A stretch of 64,000 bases of DNA from Porticoccaceae bacterium. Lineage in GTDB: Bacteria; Pseudomonadota; Gammaproteobacteria; Pseudomonadales; Porticoccaceae. The DNA lies in the NCBI GenBank assembly GCA_023228865.1, contig JALOAH010000007.1, forward strand, positions 12,478 through 76,477, written 5' to 3'. The position numbers were made by a program, and so were the translations under genes. Numbering within the stretch: the first letter of the stretch is position 1; each line of letters starts with the position of its first letter. Below are positions 61,795 through 64,000 of the stretch, piece by piece. The notes under the pieces are model-generated. The model made no database searches. It had not been told where the DNA came from and was given only the letters and a program-made list of their open reading frames with translations.

Positions 61795-62100
61795 ATGATT
61801 CCTGGTGAAATTCACACCCAAGCGGGTGATATCGACATTAACGTTGGCCGCGACACCGTTACCGTTGCGGTCAGCAATACCGGCGACCGCCCCATTCAGG
61901 TGGGTTCCCACTACCATTTTTTTGAAACCAATCCGGCACTGAGTTTTGACCGCGATGCCGCGCGAGGTTTTCGCCTCAATATAGCCGCAGGTACAGCAGT
62001 GCGCTTTGAGCCTGGCCAGACCCGGAATGTGGAGTTGGTGGCGCTGGCCGGAGCGCGCCGGGTATATGGTTTTCGCGGCGACGTAATGGGAAGTCTGTAG
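61795..62100 (+). CDS. ureB: Urease subunit beta
   Basis: The 101-residue protein starts [16 protein letters not shown] and contains [39 protein letters not shown] and [10 protein letters not shown], typical of UreB. AAGGAGGCGC precedes the ATG. It lies between ureA and ureC. Confidence 0.97.
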   Translation: MIPGEIHTQAGDIDINVGRDTVTVAVSNTGDRPIQVGSHYHFFETNPALSFDRDAARGFRLNIAAGTAVRFEPGQTRNVELVALAGARRVYGFRGDVMGSL

Positions 62101-62123
62101 GACATCATTGAGGAGAAGCAGTC

Positions 62124-63830
62124 ATGGCAACGATTGGCAGAAAAGCCTACAGCGAAATGTTTGGCCCCACGGTGGGCGACCGGGTTCGCCTTGGCGACAC
62201 AGAGCTGTGGATTGAGGTGGAAAAAGACTTCACCATCTACGGCGAAGAGGTCAAGTTTGGCGGCGGCAAGGTGATTCGCGACGGCATGGGACAAAGCCAG
62301 TACAGCGCCGCCGATGTGGTGGATACAGTAATCACCAATATCTTGATCCTCGACCACTGGGGGATTGTCAAAGCGGATATCGGCCTCAAAAATGGCCGCA
62401 TTTTCAACATTGGCAAAGCGGGCAACCCCGATATTCAACCGGGGGCGGATATTATTATCGGCCCCGGCACAGAGGCCATCGCCGGGGAGGGCATGATTGC
62501 CACGCCGGGTGGAATCGATGCCCATATTCACTTTATCTGCCCGCAACAGATTGAAGAGGCGCTGATGTCCGGCGTCACCACCATGCTCGGCGGCGGCACA
62601 GGCCCGGCAACGGGTACCAATGCGACCACGTGCACGCCGGGGCCCTGGCATATCAGCCGCATGTTGCAGGCGGCGGACGCTTTTGCCATGAATCTGGGGT
62701 TTCTCGGCAAGGGCAATGGCAGCTTGCCAGAAGCCCTCAACGAGCAGGTAGAAGCGGGCGCCATGGGGCTGAAACTCCACGAGGACTGGGGCACCACGCC
62801 GGCGTCTATCGATTGCTGTTTGACGGTGGCGGAAAATTACGATATTCAGGTGGCGATTCACACCGATACCCTCAATGAATCCGGCTTTGTCGAGGACACC
62901 CTGGCGGCATTCAAGGGGCGTACCATTCACACCTACCATACGGAGGGCGCCGGTGGCGGCCATGCCCCCGATATTATCAAGGCCTGCGGCGAGGCCAATG
63001 TGCTGCCGTCGTCCACCAATCCGACGCGACCCTACACCATCAATACGGTGGACGAGCACCTGGATATGCTCATGGTGTGCCACCATCTCGACCCGGATAT
63101 TCCTGAAGACGTCGCCTTTGCCGACTCGCGGATTCGCCGGGAAACCATCGCCGCCGAGGATATTCTTCACGACCTGGGCGCCTTCAGTATGATTTCGTCA
63201 GACTCCCAGGCCATGGGCAGGGTTGGCGAGGTCATTATTCGCACCTGGCAGACCGCCCACAAAATGAAAGTGCAGCGCGGCCTGCTGCCCGAGGATTCGG
63301 CGCTTGGCGCCGACAATTTTCGCGCCCGCCGCTATGTCGCCAAGTACTGCATCAACCCGGCGGTGACCATGGGTATTGGCCATGAAGTGGGTTCCATTGA
63401 AGCGGGCAAGCTCGCCGATATTGTTCTGTGGAAGCCCGCTTTTTTCGCCACCAAGCCCGCGCTCATTATTAAAGGGGGAATGATTGCCGCTGCCCCCATG
63501 GGTGACCCCAACGCCTCTATTCCCACACCACAGCCGGTGCACTACCGACCCATGTTTGGCGCCTGTGGCGGCGCGGTTGCGCAAACGGCGGTGACCTTTG
63601 TTTCCCAAGCGGCTCTCGCTGCGGGCGTGGCTGAAAAACTGGATCTCAAAAAGCGTCTGGTTGCGGTCAAAAATACCCGCACCATTAGCAAAGCCGACAT
63701 GGTGCATAACCACTGGCAGCCGGAGATGAGTGTCGACCCCCAGACCTACGAGGTGAGAGCCAACGGTGAATTATTGACCTGCGATCCGGCGGAATCCCTG
63801 CCGCTGGCGCAGCGCTATTTTCTTTTTTAA
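62124..63830 (+). CDS. ureC: Urease subunit alpha
   Basis: The catalytic subunit hydrolyses urea to ammonia and carbamate with two nickel ions. The nickel ligands are present: His134 and His136 (DAHIHF), Lys217 (MGLKLHE, to be carbamylated), His246 (AIHTDT), His272 ([14 protein letters not shown]) and the Asp of SSDSQAMGR. The flap Cys is in MVCHHLDP. At 568 aa it is full length. Maturation genes ureE, ureF and ureG are not in the window and probably follow it. Confidence 0.98.
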   Translation: MATIGRKAYSEMFGPTVGDRVRLGDTELWIEVEKDFTIYGEEVKFGGGKVIRDGMGQSQYSAADVVDTVITNILILDHWGIVKADIGLKNGRIFNIGKAGNPDIQPGADIIIGPGTEAIAGEGMIATPGGIDAHIHFICPQQIEEALMSGVTTMLGGGTGPATGTNATTCTPGPWHISRMLQAADAFAMNLGFLGKGNGSLPEALNEQVEAGAMGLKLHEDWGTTPASIDCCLTVAENYDIQVAIHTDTLNESGFVEDTLAAFKGRTIHTYHTEGAGGGHAPDIIKACGEANVLPSSTNPTRPYTINTVDEHLDMLMVCHHLDPDIPEDVAFADSRIRRETIAAEDILHDLGAFSMISSDSQAMGRVGEVIIRTWQTAHKMKVQRGLLPEDSALGADNFRARRYVAKYCINPAVTMGIGHEVGSIEAGKLADIVLWKPAFFATKPALIIKGGMIAAAPMGDPNASIPTPQPVHYRPMFGACGGAVAQTAVTFVSQAALAAGVAEKLDLKKRLVAVKNTRTISKADMVHNHWQPEMSVDPQTYEVRANGELLTCDPAESLPLAQRYFLF

Positions 63831-63841
63831 CGCAAACGCAA

Positions 63842-63984
63842 TGTTTGACAAAAATGAATCTTCGGTAGGAGCCGGCCCTGCTGGCGATGACGGATTTAGA
63901 TTGCCGCAGCTGATTGCGACGATATCGGGGAAAATCAATTTGAAGAACTGCGAGTGTTTGACAGGAATGAATCTTTTACAGGAG
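63842..63984. repeat. REP-type copy and a 30-bp imperfect direct repeat after ureC
   Basis: TGTTTGACAAAAATGAATCT (30 bases from 63842) recurs at 63955-63984 with 24 of 30 identical, ending AGGAG in both. The first copy leads into a REP-type sequence (GTAGGAGCCGGCCCTGCTGG at 63865). No gene is seen from 63831 to the end of the window. Confidence 0.65.
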
Positions 63985-64000
63985 TTACTACTTCACGGGA

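Noticed and set aside
61911..63170. A 419-residue minus-strand open frame
   Set aside because: It is antisense to ureB and ureC, both certain genes with all active-site residues present.

Overview
The window is a stretch of chromosome from a free-living gammaproteobacterium, most likely a marine or aquatic relative of the Cellvibrionales and Pseudomonadales. The evidence is a pseudomonad-like core gene order (yicC, rph, crc, pyrE, slmA, argB, algC, coaBC, radC, rpmB, rpmG; then mutM, coaD, rsmD, ftsY-ftsE-ftsX-rpoH), a Crc homologue, pseudomonad-type REP elements, and many TonB-dependent receptors. No tRNA, rRNA, prophage, insertion sequence or CRISPR array was found. Base composition and codon use look even throughout by eye.

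Layout. 1-2.2 kb: tail of a GGDEF protein, then tag, pip, dtd. 2.2-7 kb: a BlaI-type repressor and M56 membrane protease, divergent from a TonB-dependent receptor, then a response regulator with a degenerate GGDEF domain. 7.4-13.4 kb: a phosphate-acquisition operon (PhoX-like protein, TonB receptor broken by a one-base frameshift, two-domain beta-propeller phytase) behind a four-unit Pho-box-like array. 13.4-18.6 kb: FUSC membrane protein, nitroreductase, OsmC, a decayed glutathionyl-hydroquinone reductase, DCC protein, cytochrome b561/PepSY pair, and a GDT1-type Mn2+ exporter under a yybP-ykoY riboswitch. 19-22.7 kb: a TetR/HlyD/ABC efflux cluster flanked by imperfect direct repeats. 22.9-43.4 kb: mostly housekeeping genes. 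43.4-50.5 kb: lrgAB, dsbB, acpH, gshA, then PAP2 phosphatase, GT-B glycosyltransferase and PlcP-like phosphoesterase behind a second Pho-box-like array. 50.8-58.3 kb: RND efflux pair, ogt, a HAD hydrolase and a tandem-HAD fusion. 58.5-64 kb: comM, ubiK, ureDABC.

How the parts fit. The strongest integrated story is phosphorus stress. Two operons 37 kb apart carry 11-bp-periodic TGACAG-type direct repeats in their upstream regions, which is how PhoB sites are built. One operon would take up and break down organic phosphate such as phytate. The other has the gene content expected for replacing phospholipid by glycolipid (PlcP-like phospholipase C, glycosyltransferase, PAP2 phosphatase). This regulation and the lipid-remodelling role are inferred, not shown. 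Other signals worth attention are the Mn2+ riboswitch, the tandem HAD protein with His in place of the second catalytic Asp, a 23-bp-arm inverted repeat between yicC and rph, and several REP-type repeats, one of which sits inside the urease operon.
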